A DNA stretch of 64,000 nt from Tubulanus polymorphus. Its lineage: Eukaryota > Nemertea > Palaeonemertea > Tubulaniformes > Tubulanidae. A program made the translations under genes and the position numbers. The notes under the pieces were generated by a model. The model had not been told where the DNA came from. It saw nothing but the letters and a program-made list of their open reading frames with translations, and searched no databases. Shown here one piece after another: positions 21,300 through 33,185 of this stretch. Numbering within the stretch: the first letter of the stretch is position 1; every line of letters starts with the position of its first letter. The stretch lies in NCBI RefSeq assembly GCF_964204645.1, contig NC_134030.1:18545110-18609109 (forward strand). Direction: 5' to 3'.

Positions 21300-22095
21300 T
21301 TGATTTGAAGTAAGTGAAGCAATGACCAGCATTTATTTATCTAGCGCTAAATTAGATTGCGGGTTTGAGGGAGAGTGGGACTAGTTACTGATACAGGTCT
21401 CGAGTGCGAAGGGTAAATGCAATGATATTACAAATCTTACGGATGTCAGAAACGTTCTCAATATCACTGATTGACTGACCCTGTTATGAGATGGGTACAA
21501 AGACAGCTATCCTGCCCTCTGAGCGGGATAATATCCCATCCAATAAACCTAATCTCCCCTTACCAATTTCAATGCAGAACAATTCTTTACCTAAAGTAAT
21601 GAAGTTAAGTAATAAAAATTTTTGCTGAATTCCACCAAAACGTTTTTTCGTGAAATTTGTCAAATTGCCCGATTTTTCCTTCATAACTCCCGATTCCGCC
21701 AGTTATCCAGGTTTCCAGGTCAGCGACCACCACGATGACACGCATATCATATTTTATCTCCTATTGTGGCCGGTCAAGCGTTCTAGTCATTATTTACGAC
21801 CACTTGTCAAATTTAACGCGAACTATAAAATCGAGTCATTGATTTTTATAGGAGCAGCTGAATAGAATGAGGACAAAATATAACACACCTTGGACCGCGA
21901 TAGTAAATATCGATCTGATTGATTTCCTATCAATAATGATTGAGTAATTCGATGTATTGGAATCATAACCTAATCATTGTACGCATGTGTATTACCAGAG
22001 AGATTATTGATTTTAGTTTATTGATTTTACAATCATTGATTTGTCCGTCAGTTTATTTGTATGTTATGCGCATTTTATGTGAAACTATAACAAAA
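21300..22095. other. intronic sequence, nothing recognised
   Basis: No exon in phase and no repeat family from elsewhere in the window was identified. Confidence 0.45.
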
Positions 22096-22099
22096 TGCT

Positions 22100-22640
22100 C
22101 ACTGGGTTCAAAGTGAAATTAAACCCATTTAATTGTAAAATTGGGTTCTGTCAAATCAGACCCACAAAACTGTGGAACAGGGTTCAGAGTTGAATTGAAC
22201 CTACACAAGACTGCGATTCTGGATCCGGAAACCTATCAAACCCACAAAACTGTGGAACTGGCATTAGAGTCAATTTCAACCCACACAACTGTGGACCTTG
22301 GTTCAGAGTCAAATTAAACCCATATAACTATGTAACTGGGTTCAGAGTCAAAATAAGCCTGCACAACTGTTGAGTTGGTTCGGAGTCAAATTAAAACCAG
22401 CACAACTGTGGAACTGGATCCGCAGTTAAATCAAAGTCGCAAGTAAATGTGTGGAACTGGATCCAGGGTAAAATCGAACCTACACAACTGTGGAATGGAG
22501 TTCAGTCAATTCTAACCCACACAATTGTGGAATGGAGTTAAGCGTCTAATCAAACCCCACACAACTGTGGAACACGGCTCAGGGTAAAATAACACAACCG
22601 TGGAACTTGGTTCAGAGTGCAATTAAACCCACACAAGGTA
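22100..22640 (+). repeat. degenerate 39-bp minisatellite (array B)
   Basis: About 13 diverged units of ACAACTGTGGAACTGGGTTC with AGAGTCAAATTAAACCCAC. It is the same family as arrays at 20435, 39600 and 58550 but older, with many substitutions. Confidence 0.85.
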
Positions 22641-22668
22641 AGTACTCGATTCAGCGATCAGGGATGAA

Positions 22669-22995
22669 AACGGCCCATATTGAAAAAGTCGGAAATTATT
22701 TTCAAAAAAAAAGGGAATATTTTTGGGGAACAAAAATCAGTAACTTTTTGGTCAAAATGTTAATAGTTTGGGCCTGAATTAGAGCCGCTTTTTGAATGAG
22801 ACGCCATATTGGTTTCTCCGACTCTACAGTTGTGCGAACAACTGCCGTAAACCGTCTTAAATTCACATCGGAGCGCTCCGTAGTTAGGAGTGCTCCGATG
22901 TGACACCCGCGATTGAGGTGATTTACACTGTTCTCAGGAATAAAGAAAATGTTAGAAAAGGTCGGAAATCCGTCTATGGTCGGAAGATTTTCATC
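22669..22995. mobile_element. dispersed repeat, copy 2
   Basis: Collinear with 18369-18715. Here the centre is longer and palindromic: CACATCGGAGCGCTCCGTAG and TTAGGAGTGCTCCGATGTGA. Confidence 0.75.
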
Positions 22996-23441
22996 CCTGC
23001 GAATAAAAGCCTCACACGCGTGAAACTGGGCCCAGAATGGAGTCATCGTTTTTAGTATAAGCGGTTTGAGAAGTGGTCGATACCGATCAGCGCGCACGTA
23101 CACACGTACACACATACACACGTACACAGCGAGTACGGAGACAGATTAATAACAATTCGTACGCGGCACCTCCGGGGAAATCTAACCGAGCGACGCTGTA
23201 ACGTTCTCGCGAAACATTCTCCTATATCAAACGGCGCACATTTCCCACGAATCTCTTTTTCCGCGCTCTTAGTTTGCAATCACCTTTTTCTGGTCGCCGC
23301 GCGCGTAAGTAATATAAAACTCGCCGGCGACACCGCTAGTGATTGATTCCGCACCTCGGTTACTTCTATCGAGACATTATTGTCGCCGTTTCTTTTTGAA
23401 CATTACATATAATGAGTCGAGAAGATACACAATATCCGTGT

Positions 23442-23728
23442 TTAACCCTTTCAGTGCTGGCTAATTTATACCCGATAATGCTGGAGATAATTTGAAAATT
23501 CTAAAAAATTCCACCTTAGTGTGTTGAACAACGGGAATACCACAATAGAACGTCTACACTGCGGTGCGGTGTATCCTTAGTTACTAGTGTTTCACTATGT
23601 GCAGCCATTTTCCAAGAGAAATAATTACTAATTACTAATTACATCAATACACTGCAGTGCGGTGTACTAGGAAAATCTATCACTGATTTATACACCGCAC
23701 TGCGGTGTAGACGCACTGAAAGGGTTAA
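23442..23728 (+). mobile_element. piggyBac-type MITE, copy 5
   Basis: TTAA flanks, with CCCTTTCAGTGCTGGC and GTAGACGCACTGAAAGGG ends. The central TGACAGG block is shortened. Confidence 0.9.
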
Positions 23729-24419
23729 GATGGATGACCAGTCAGAGATGAAAAATTCAAAATGAATTGTCGCCGTTTCTTTTCAACGTTACATATAATG
23801 AGTTGAGAAGAGGCACAATATCCGTGCATAAGGGAACGTTTCCGCTACAATCGCCTATAGCTGTGTCGACAGTATACTGTTACAGCCATTTTACTATGTA
23901 TCGGAGGCTTAAGTGCAGCCGTACAGCCAGTTTTTATAAGCTTATCATCTTATATCTTGTAAACTAATAACGACAGCACACAGGTCCGAGCGGTTTTCAA
24001 CACAGAAAACATGTGGCTTTCAGGAGATATAAGTTCGGTGGTTGTATATTGAATAACCAGGGTGCAGTTTACCAATACTTTTAGAGGGGCCTTTGTCACT
24101 GCTGCTAACTATGTTATTGATACTACTGATAAGCTCAGTGTGTTGACCCATGCTTATAGCGAGTTCCCCAACATTCCCATATGAAGATGGATGACGATGA
24201 TTCAGTCAAAGATGAACAATTCTTGAATAGAATAGAATTGATTTTGAGCGACGTTTCGGCTAAACACTATTAGCAGCCACCATCAGGCTTTAATCTTATT
24301 CCTATTGTCTGATTCTTGTATAAATAATCTGTTATTTCATTTTGTGTCTCAGCACTTCATATCCGATTTATCAGATAAAAGAGCCATCATAACCACCAAA
24401 AACACAAATCTATAACCGA

Positions 24420-24615
24420 GACCATAAATTGGTTCTATAGCCTATCTAACGACTTACTGAAGATTGGTGTAAACTAGCTCATTTTGGTTCTACGTATAAC
24501 TAACTGTTCTAAAAACTTCAGACCAGTCAAAGACCATTTTCGGTTCTTCAACTAAATCTAACAACGCAAGACTTGTCAACGCTCATTTTGGTTCGACAGC
24601 AAATCTACTCCTGCC
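24420..24615. repeat. decayed CTTAAGACCAGTCT-type tandem repeat
   Basis: Repeats of GGTTCTATAGCCTATCTAAC, GGTTCTACGTATAACTAACT and GGTTCTTCAACTAAATCTAA at roughly 55-bp spacing. Confidence 0.55.
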
Positions 24616-24780
24616 CTGTCTAGGCCTATTTAAACTTATGATTGGCCTTTAATTCATCTAAATTAGACAAATCAGTTAAAAATGAATTAAGACATAGTTT
24701 TGACCGTTTTAGGTGAACTGATAAGAAGGCTGGTACCTGCTTCATTAGTACAGGCCACAGGTAATTACCGTTTTACCCGC

Positions 24781-24840
24781 ACAGGGGTAATTACCCCTGT
24801 ACCCGCACAGGGGGTAATTACCCCATCACCGGCACCGGTG
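24781..24840. promoter_or_regulatory. cluster of perfect palindromes around TAATTA
   Basis: ACAGGGGTAATTACCCCTGT is a perfect 20-bp palindrome. GGGGTAATTACCCC follows 30 bp later, and CACCGGCACCGGTG ends the cluster. TAATTA is the core bound by homeodomain pairs. The regulatory role is conjecture; the palindromes are plain to see. Confidence 0.4.
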
Positions 24841-25189
24841 ACAAACGTAAGTTATGCATGGACAGGTAGCGTAGAAATGCCGATTCACGTTTTTTGTCCG
24901 TCACCGCGTAAAAACAGGCGGTTTGATTATCGCACACTCGCAGGTCGCCGCGAGTGTGGCTCGCGAGCTTCAATGAGCCTTCGCAATAAGATGCGCCGAT
25001 CTTCGTAGGAAGATTCGGAAAAATTCCTCGGAAGAATCATTTAACCACTCCCGAGAAAATTGCATTCCGTTCGAGCCCAGCGAGCACAGCACGACAAAAA
25101 TCTTTTGAGGCCGCCCTTAATGCATGCGATCGGGATAATAGTAAAAACTTCAATAACTTTGAATTCAAGGTCCAATGTGAAAGTCCAAA

Positions 25190-25970
25190 AGTGGTCTTCA
25201 ACCTTTATTTAGCATATTAAGTTGTTAGATTGGTTAAAGGATCATAATGTGCTGAGACTGGTCTCAGAGATCAGTTATAGAATGAACATGAGCTTAGACT
25301 GGTCTTAAGTTGTTAGATTGGTTATAGAACCAAAATGAGCTTAGACTGGTCTCAGAGATCAGTTATAGAACCAAAATGAGTTTAGACTGGTCTTAAGTTG
25401 TTCGATTGGTTATAGAACCAAAATGAGTTTAGTCTGGTCTTAAGTTGTTCGATTGGTTATAGAACCAACATGAGCTTAGACTGGTCTTAAGTTGTTAGAT
25501 TGGTTATAGAACTAACATGAGCTTAGACTGGTCTCAGAGATCAGTTATAGAACCAACATGAGTTTAGACTGGTCTTAAGTTGTTCGATTGGTTATAGAAC
25601 CAACATGAGCTTAGACTGGTCTTAAGTTGTTAGATTGGTTATAGAACTAACATGAGCTTAGACTGGTCTCAGAGATCAGTTATAGAACCAACATGAGTTT
25701 AGACTGGTCTTAAGTTGTTAGATTGGTTATAGAACTAACATGAGCTTAGACTGGTCTCAGAGATCAGTTATAGAACCAACATGAGTTTAGACTGGTCTTA
25801 AGTTGTTCGATTGGTTATAGAACCAACATGAGCTTAGACTGGTCTTAAGTTGTTAGATTGGTTAAAGAAATAGAAGGGACTTAGACTGCAATTGGATTGT
25901 TAAATTAGTTACAGAATTAAAGAGTGAGCTTAGACTGGTCTTAAGTCATTAGACTGGCCATAGAACTAAA
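25190..25970 (+). repeat. 41/47-bp higher-order tandem array
   Basis: Units of TTAGACTGGTCTTAAGTTGT with TAGATTGGTTATAGAACCAA alternate with a shorter form, TTAGACTGGTCTCAGAGATC with AGTTATAGAACCAACATGAG. The longer block (about 41+47+47 bp) repeats in the same order several times. The CTTAAG centre makes each long unit partly palindromic. Confidence 0.9.
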
Positions 25971-25974
25971 AGCA

Positions 25975-26585
25975 GGGTGTTAGGTTTCGAAATCGAGCCT
26001 TGATAAAGCAAATGGAGTCTCGAGAGTCATATCTAACCGACTCAAACGTGAATCCAGACTCGATTGCTCAGAAAAGTTCGACGAACACTAACATTATGTA
26101 ACATTAAGAAATTCGTATTTAAGACGTGATTCTCATTAGGCCTCGGACGTCGTTTGTACCCTCATGATAACTTACAAATCTTAAGCCTATAAAACGCGAA
26201 GCGCCGAAAAATGAATTCTGACGAACTCATCAACGCGATTTCGTCGTTCGAGCGAATGATTTTCTAATATTTCCGCTTGGCTGAAAACGACTCGGAGAAC
26301 GCCGCGAGAAATTGATCGACCCGCCGGCGACGCGCGTATCATCATAACTCGATAAATTTTATTTTCATTTGATCGGATTTTAATGCGTTTATAAGATCGC
26401 GGGACGGCGGAGATTGATTCCGATTTTTCCGATGTCGATAAGTTTACCCCGGCGCGCGCTGACGCCGATCAAAAACTCATCGGTATCCCCGGACAATGCG
26501 CCGTGGGGAGAGGAGGGGCGAGCGCGTGATCGTGAAATATCGTGCAAACGTCGTTCGAATTCTACTTCTGCTTTTCAACCGTGAC
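25975..26585. other. intronic sequence, nothing recognised
   Basis: The part from 26200 to 26570 is GC- and CpG-richer than its surroundings, without an exon that fits the frame. Confidence 0.4.
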
Positions 26586-26589
26586 CCGG

Positions 26590-26885
26590 TTAACCCTTTC
26601 AGTGCCGACTCATTAATACCCTATAGTGCTGAAGATAATTTGAAAATTCTGAAAAATTCCACCCTAGTGTGTTGAATAACAGGAATACCACTATAGTGCG
26701 TCTACACTGCGGTGCGGTGTGTCATTAGTTACTAATATTTCACTATGTTTGACAGGTGCTGCCATCTTTCAAGAGATATAATTAGTAATTACTAATTTAA
26801 TCAATACACCGCAGCGCGGTGTACTAGCAAAATCCATCACTTATTCGTACACTGCACTGCGGTGTAGACGCACTGAAAGGGTTAA
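26590..26885 (+). mobile_element. piggyBac-type MITE, copy 6
   Basis: Full length with intact TTAA flanks and CCCTTTCAGTGC ends. The internal palindromes ACACCGCAGCGCGGTGT and CACTGCACTGCGGTGTA are visible. Confidence 0.92.
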
Positions 26886-27017
26886 ACAGTCGTTTTAGAT
26901 CAATCTACCTCAGCAGAGTGTGAACCTGATGGAATCTAGGCTCACCACCAACCTCTGAACAGTGATATCAGTAATAAATTTACTTAAGTCATGCGCGTAA
27001 CAAGACGTATCTACCAG

Positions 27018-27085
27018 TTAACCCTTTCAGTGCTGACTAATTAATACCCTATAGTGCTGAAGATAATTTGAAAATTCTGAAAAAT
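27018..27085 (+). mobile_element. piggyBac-type MITE, copy 7 (5' 65 bp only)
   Basis: Begins TTAACCCTTTCAGTGCTGAC and breaks off after GAAAATTCTGAAAAAT, where tRNA-like sequence starts. It has been truncated by a later insertion or deletion. Confidence 0.85.
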
Positions 27086-27145
27086 ATGACCTGGCTTCCC
27101 GGAGTCGAACGCTCTAACCACTCGCCCACTCACCGCCGGCTCATG
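27086..27145 (-). mobile_element. tRNA-derived SINE head fragment
   Basis: The minus strand reads GGCGGTGAGTGGGCGAGTGG with TTAGAGCGTTCGACTCCGGG, a tRNA-like 5' half with a good box A (GGGCGAGTGG) and a D-loop, but no acceptor pairing or B box. It is not a functional tRNA gene. Confidence 0.5.
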
Positions 27146-27500
27146 AGAAAATACTTAACTACAGTACGATGCGATGAGTGGCGCTCGTCGAGTTATAGGG
27201 AAAAAAGTTAATGTTTACCCCTGTCACCGGTAAGCCCGCTGATAACTGACCGTAAGCCGGAATTACGTCATGTTTCGCACCGATTCGTCACCGTTTCGCG
27301 GGATAAACTGTACGATCTGTTTTGTCAGCTGCGTCGCGTTTACGAGTCACAAAGTGGCTTAGCGTCGCTGGGCGGAAAGATTTTCATTTAAGAAGAAGCC
27401 AATTGCGCAGTTATTTTTGAAGCCACACGAGGGATTGACTGTTTTAAAGTTACTGTAAAGCTTACTTTATTCACGTGACTATGGACTGACAGGATTCCTC

Positions 27501-27788
27501 GTAACCCTTCAGTGCTGGCTAATTAACACCCTATAGCGCTGAAGATAATTTGAAAATTCTGAAAAATTCCACCCTAGTGTGTTGAATAATGGAAATGGCA
27601 CTATAGTGCGTCTACACCGTGGCGCGGTGTATTGTTAGTTGCTAATATTTCACTATGACAGGTGTTGCCATCTAACAAGAGAGATAATTAGTAATTACTA
27701 ATTAAATCAATACACCGCAGTGCAGTGTACTAGCAAAATCCATCAGATTCGTACACCGCACTGCGGTGTAGACACACTGAAAGGGTAA
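27501..27788 (+). mobile_element. piggyBac-type MITE, copy 8
   Basis: Ends CCCTTCAGTGCTGGC and CACTGAAAGGG are flanked by GTAA/TAAC, so the TTAA flanks are mutated. The interior is complete. Confidence 0.87.
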
Positions 27789-28071
27789 CTGTGAACTTCA
27801 CTTATTTCACGTGACTAGGACCGACCAGATTCCACTAAATTAAGTAAAATCTAAATTAAGTAAAATCCGATTGATGAATAATTGTTCGCATGGTTCCGGG
27901 TTAAATGGACTGAATAATTCTGAATAAAGGCAGAAAAGTTATGGGATCGAATACTAGGCCTCTTCCGTACTTGAACCGCAAGAAAAAATCATCCAGACCA
28001 GATTTTCTAAAATACCATATCTTTTTCATAGCATTAGAAGCAAAACGTAGAATCTCATCACTTTTCAAGCC

Positions 28072-28355
28072 GTTACCCTTTCAGTGCTGACTAATAAAAA
28101 ATGCTGGAGATAATAAAAATGTTTTTCTAAATTCCACCCCAGTGCGTTGAATAAGGCATACTGTTTTAGTGTCTACACTGGGGTGCGGTGTATCATTAGT
28201 TACTAATCTGTAGGTGTACGACAGGTGCTGACATCTTTCAATAGAGATATAAACTAATTACTAATAACATGAATACACTGCGATGCGGCGTACTAGCAAA
28301 AATCCATCACCGATTTATACACCGCACTGCGGTGTAGATGTACAGAAAGGGTTAG
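28072..28355 (+). mobile_element. piggyBac-type MITE, copy 9 (diverged)
   Basis: GTTACCCTTTCAGTGCTGAC to GATGTACAGAAAGGGTTAG. More substitutions than the other copies. Confidence 0.85.
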
Positions 28356-28395
28356 AAGGTAAATACTAATTTCCACAATAAATTGCTAGGAATAT

Positions 28396-28728
28396 CCATG
28401 GTTCCCACAGTTACATGAATTAAAATTTTCCAGGTTTCTCCCAAATACTTCATGGGTGATTTTTCAATTTTCCCAAATGGAAATGAACACACACCATCAT
28501 GCTAGTCAACATTTTAGCGGTGACTGGTTGATAAAGATTATTTTCAAGAGAAATCGCTGAAGAAAGTCGCCCTTGGCAAATGCGATACGTAAAATGTAAA
28601 TGAATTTCCCAAATATTTCCCCGATTTGAGAAAAATTCTCAAATTCCCAAATATTTCCAAACAGGGAATCGTAATCATTTCAAAATTCCCAAATTTTTCC
28701 CAATTTCCCTGTTCTGTGGGAACCGTGA
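28396..28728. mobile_element. AT-rich element with GGTTCCCACAG inverted ends
   Basis: CATGGTTCCCACAG at the left and CTGTGGGAACCGTG at the right are inverted. The interior is made of degenerate ATTCCCAAATATTTCC words in both orientations. No coding capacity is visible; it is probably a MITE. Confidence 0.6.
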
Positions 28729-29159
28729 TAATCGAGGGCTAGTAGCGCGCGAGCCCTGATGTCGAACGTACGCCGAGAATCCGCGTCGAAAAAAAAAAAC
28801 AAAAAAACATTTAAGGTCGAATCGCCATAAACGAAAACGACGAAGCATTTAGTTTGATGAAACGGGACGCAAACAGTCGGTCGCTTAATTAACGTTAATT
28901 ACGATATTAACGAGTAAACGTTTAGATCGTAAACAAGGTCAATAAGACAGTTAATTGGTTAATCGGGTCATTAACGAGCTTTAAATAACGGATAGTTCGT
29001 GTATATGTATTGTATTTATACGCTAACGCTGGTGAATTCAACAGGATGAATTCCCGAACTCAAACTTGACTCGTCTCGACAATACGGTTTTGATTTCAAA
29101 ACCAGCCTCAAAAACCAAAAGAGATTTTTTCGAAAAAGGAAAAATTAGTAACTGGTGGC

Positions 29160-29422
29160 TTAACCCTTTCAGTGCATCTACACCGCAGTGCGGTGTATAA
29201 ATCAGAGATATATTTTGCTAGTACATCGCACTGCAGTGTATTGATGTAATTAGTAATTATCTCTCTTGAAAAATGGCAGCACGTGTCAAACATAGTGAAA
29301 TACAAGTAACTAACGATACACCGCACCACAGTGTAGACGCACTATAGTGTTATTCCCGTTATTAAACACGGCATTATCTCCAGCACTATAGGGTATTAAC
29401 TAGTCAGCACTGAAAGGGTTAA
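29160..29422 (-). mobile_element. piggyBac-type MITE, copy 10 (reverse)
   Basis: TTAACCCTTTCAGTGCATCT to GTCAGCACTGAAAGGGTTAA. Part of the end-proximal block around AATTCCACCC is deleted. Confidence 0.9.
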
Positions 29423-29779
29423 TGGGATACCAGCACTCACCAGATGGCGCAAGACATCAGTCATTTGTAGCGAAAATGAACTGATTTTCAACTGGATTTT
29501 TAGGCTTCAAAATAAAAAAAGATATCGAACAAGTCATCGAATGGATATAAGATTCGCTTTATCGCTAAGCGTACGGTTTTGATTTCATTAGAAATTGATT
29601 TCCTTATAAGAGAATTTGACTCTGATGTAATTGAAATGTAGAAGGAATTGAAGCGCGGTAACCCAGTACCGCTGGCGACACCTGGTGAAATCCTCACTTG
29701 CCACAGTTGGATTGCGGGAGCCTAAATATTCGTTGCAAAGTTCATCGAAAATGTACTAATTTTGACAACTGAGACGACA

Positions 29780-29930
29780 CCACCAGGATTAGGATTAGGA
29801 TTGAGATTTTATTTACACTCCAACCATTTCTCCAACCATTTCTAATGTACTTGTACCTTGGAACTGGAACTTATATTATAATGTATATTAATATTTGGAA
29901 TAAACATCTTTATAACTGAAAAAAAAAACC
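29780..29930 (+). mobile_element. possible retroposed 3' end with poly(A)
   Basis: GGAATAAACATCTTTATAAC, then TG and nine or so A residues, looks like a polyadenylation signal followed by a tail. The upstream sequence is not recognised. Confidence 0.35.
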
Positions 29931-29989
29931 ATTTCTATGGTACATGGAGGGAGACTTATACAAAGTATACAATATTTACGATTAATAGA

Positions 29990-30335
29990 AAGTATAAACT
30001 TGTTATGATAAAATATAACAAAGTTATTAACAATATATACATACACTATTTACAACATACTAATTATTGGAGGGATCTATATACATCTAAGCCTTTTTTA
30101 ATGAATTTTGCAAGGTGGATTGTAGGATTTTTTAGAATATCGAGATTTCCAAAAGAGTTCAGATTCAAAATATTTTCACGGATTTCATTCAGTAGGTTGC
30201 AGTTAAAAATAAAATGCTATTCATCACCTAAAACATTACGAGCCGAACATAACCTATCATTTCTATCTAACGGAAGATTTGATAATTTATTTACAGGCAA
30301 GAGATAAGACCCGATTGACCTGTTGCTCGTCACGC
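29990..30335 (-). mobile_element. non-LTR retrotransposon C-terminal fragment
   Basis: On the minus strand, NKLSNLPLDRNDRLCSARNV followed by LGDE, a stop and HFIFNCNLLNEIRENIL resembles the zinc-knuckle-like tail of LINE reverse transcriptases (LCxxxxxxDExHFxFxCxxxxxxR). One stop codon interrupts it. It is a short dead fragment. Confidence 0.6.
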
Positions 30336-30490
30336 CATCTGGTGGGATAGCTGGTGTTGCGGGTTCCCCATTGATGCAGTACTTGATACCAGGTGGATGC
30401 TCAATGAGGACTCTACGTTCGACTGTGGCAATCGAGGATTCCACTTGTGGCAAGCGAGGATCCGCCAAGTGTCGCTAGTGTGCACTCAAA
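30336..30490 (-). repeat. CACCAGGTGTCACT repeat, diverged
   Basis: ATACCAGGTGGATGCTCAAT, then TGTGGCAATCGAGGATTCCA with CTTGTGGCAAGCGAGGATCC and GCCAAGTGTCGCTAGTGTGC. Confidence 0.65.
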
Positions 30491-31445
30491 AAACAACTCC
30501 CGGATTTCTTCTCAGATTCAATTAAAGTCTATCCATAATTTCGCAAATTCTTTGAATGATGATTATTAAAATCCACCTTATGTATGAACCTAAAGATCAT
30601 CTGAGTTTATCGAGGGGAGTGATTTGCCTAATTTCTGATGAGGGAGGCTAAAAATCTCGATGAAAGTTCATTGAAAATGAACTAAATTTTGACGGGGTCG
30701 TCGCACTGTTACGCACGCCATCTAGCGGGATAGCTGGTGGCACGAAGTCCTCATTGCCACGAGTGAAATATTCGATTGTTTATAATACCTCAGCTTACTA
30801 ATACATCTACATATGACACTAATGCACCGGTTATAAAAGGTTTGGAACGCGAACTTTTAAAAGGAGTCAGATCAAGTGACTGGTTAGGATTATATTCGAC
30901 AATGAAAGCGCGCGGAGCGAGTCATCAGTCGCCAGTCGAATACAGATAGCATTTCGGATGAAAAATTACGCGAAGCGCTCGCGGCTTACACACTCCCTGA
31001 CGGTGTGTGTCGATGACACCTCCTTTCTCATCAGCGCCAGTAAGAAATAAGTGTTTTAGCAGAGTGTTTGTGACACCAGATTCCATTAGGATGAAAGCCC
31101 GCCCTTTAAACGTGAATAAACACATTCATCAACGTTTTTTAGTCGCGGCGTGGCTGCGGATGACGGGGTGGGGGGTGCGGGGTTCCTACTCGAACTGGCT
31201 CAATAAACTAAACTAGACCAAGAGACATTGTAGTCTTGTGCCATAGGCCTGTGCAATTCACCCATTTAGGTTATACTGTCCAACCCCTTTACACAGGATT
31301 TCGGACTAATCCGGGCAATTTTTGCATTCCACTAGCATACAAGAAAATTACGTTTTATCTCAATTTCCCGTGAACTGGGTGAATTTTGTTGGTCGCAAAT
31401 GATCCGAATCAAGTGGATTCATCTGTATAGCCAATCCAATAATTA
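30491..31445. other. intronic sequence, nothing recognised
   Basis: A GCCATCTAGCGGGATAGCTG word near 30718 resembles GCCATCTGGTGGGATAGCTG near 30331, suggesting a short shared repeat. Otherwise unremarkable. Confidence 0.4.
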
Positions 31446-31449
31446 AACG

Positions 31450-31685
31450 AGACCATTGGCCGACCAAGACCGGTCTAAGCTCATTTTGGTTCTATAACCG
31501 ATTTAACAACCGAAGCCCATTCCAATTCTATAATCAATCTAACAACTTATGACTGGTCTAAAACCCATTCCACTATAAAACAACTTTAGATCAGTCTTAG
31601 TTTATTTCGGTTCAATAACCAGGTTAACAGCGTAAGACATGTTCAAGATTACTTAGATTTAAGACCATCTTCTAAGTCATCGATC
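31450..31685. repeat. decayed CTTAAGACCAGTCT-type repeat
   Basis: GGTTCTATAACCGATTTAAC, TTCTATAATCAATCTAACAA and GGTTCAATAACCAGGTTAAC occur at 45-70 bp spacing. Confidence 0.55.
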
Positions 31686-31723
31686 TCCAACTGGACTCAT
31701 AGTTTCAACTAATAACTCATGAT

Positions 31724-32019
31724 TTAACCCTTTCAGTGCTGACTAATCAATACCCTATAGTGCTGGAGATAATTTGAAAATTTTAAAAAATTCCACCCTA
31801 GTGTGTTGAATAACGGGAATACCACTATAGTGTGTCTACACCGTGGCGCGGTGTATCGTAAGTTACTAATATTTCTCTATGTTTGACAGGTGCTGCCATC
31901 TTTCAATGGAGATAAAAACTAATCACTTATTACATCAATATACCGCAGTGCGGTGTACTAGCAAAATACATCACCGATTCATTCACCGCACTGCGGTGTA
32001 GACACACTGAAAGGGTTAA
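31724..32019 (+). mobile_element. piggyBac-type MITE, copy 11
   Basis: Full length, TTAA flanks, CCCTTTCAGTGCTGAC and GTAGACACACTGAAAGGG ends. Confidence 0.92.
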
Positions 32020-32289
32020 TTGAATTGTCGAAGTCAGCGATAATGTAGTCTCCTTAGCAACTTCATCACAATTTCACCGAATCAGTGAAGTCATCGAGAA
32101 TGAGAAGGCCCTGTAAATATTGAGATAATCTCGGGGATCAGTTAATCCCTACAGTCAATCAGACACTAGTAGAATTACAACGCTAATTGTGTATAGTAGT
32201 GTCACTAAGTGCTAAACCGCAGGTGTTCTATTTATCGATGTGAATCTATCAAATATTCAAAAGCCGGCTACTGTTTCACGAATTGGATG

Positions 32290-32560
32290 AATAATCAATG
32301 TTAATTTCAGAGACTGGGGGATAGGATGGGGGAGAGACGAGTGCGAGTGAGTAAGGTGTAGAGGATTGAAAAAAGAGAACTGAACTGCAAAATATGCGAA
32401 AAGGGAAAGATCCTGTAAAAGGGGGGGGGGGGTTGGGAAAATGATGAAAGGGAAGGAAGAGGTGAGGAAAAAGTTGGGAAAATGATGGGAGGTGGAAATA
32501 TGGCTGGATAAGATTGTGAGAGGGGTTTGATAGGTGGGGTGAGGCAAGGAGAACAGGATG
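32290..32560 (+). repeat. purine-rich stretch with a G run
   Basis: A GA-rich stretch contains a run of about 12 G near 32420. The reverse frame reads like translated low complexity and is not a gene. Confidence 0.7.
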
Positions 32561-32895
32561 GGTCGGTTTAACCCTCTCATGCCGTATACGGTCATATCGA
32601 TCAGATTTAGCTAACTCACCAGACCTTCGTAAAAAAGCGCTGCCTTTTAAATACTAACTTCATGTGAAACCAGGGGAAGGTCGGCCGTGCGACTGCCGTC
32701 GTTGTAAGAAGATCGCATCGTGTAGTGAGACTAACCCTACGTCTGGTCTAAGACATTCGAAGATCGCAATTTCATCGTTGAAGTGCATAGAAATTGTCGA
32801 TTTCATGGAGAAAAAGAGGGGCACGCTGAACACCTTAACGGTCAAGAGTAAAGTTAAGTAAATCCAGGGCCCGGTTCTATAGACCGGTATTACCT

Positions 32896-33185
32896 TTAAC
32901 CCTTTCAGTGCGTCTACACCGCAGTGCGGTGTATAAATCAGTGATAGATTTTTGTTAGTACACCGCACTGCGGTGTATTGATGTAATCGGTAATTATCTC
33001 TCTTGAAAAATGGCAGCACCTGTCAAACATAGTGAAATACTAGTAACTAACGATACACTGCACCGCGGTGTAGACGCACTATAGTGGTATTTCCGTTATT
33101 CAACACACTAGGGTGGAATTTTCTAAAGTTTTCAAATTATCTCCAGCACTATAGGGTATTAATTAGTCAGCACTGAAAGGGTTAA
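32896..33185 (-). mobile_element. piggyBac-type MITE, copy 12 (reverse)
   Basis: TTAACCCTTTCAGTGCGTCT to GTCAGCACTGAAAGGGTTAA, full length and well preserved. Flanking CGGTTCTATAGACCGGTATT and AATACCAGTCTGTGAAACCG suggest it landed inside another palindromic element. Confidence 0.92.

Noticed and set aside
27086-27145. A tRNA gene on the minus strand
   Set aside because: Only the D-arm/box A half is convincing; no T-arm or acceptor pairing follows.
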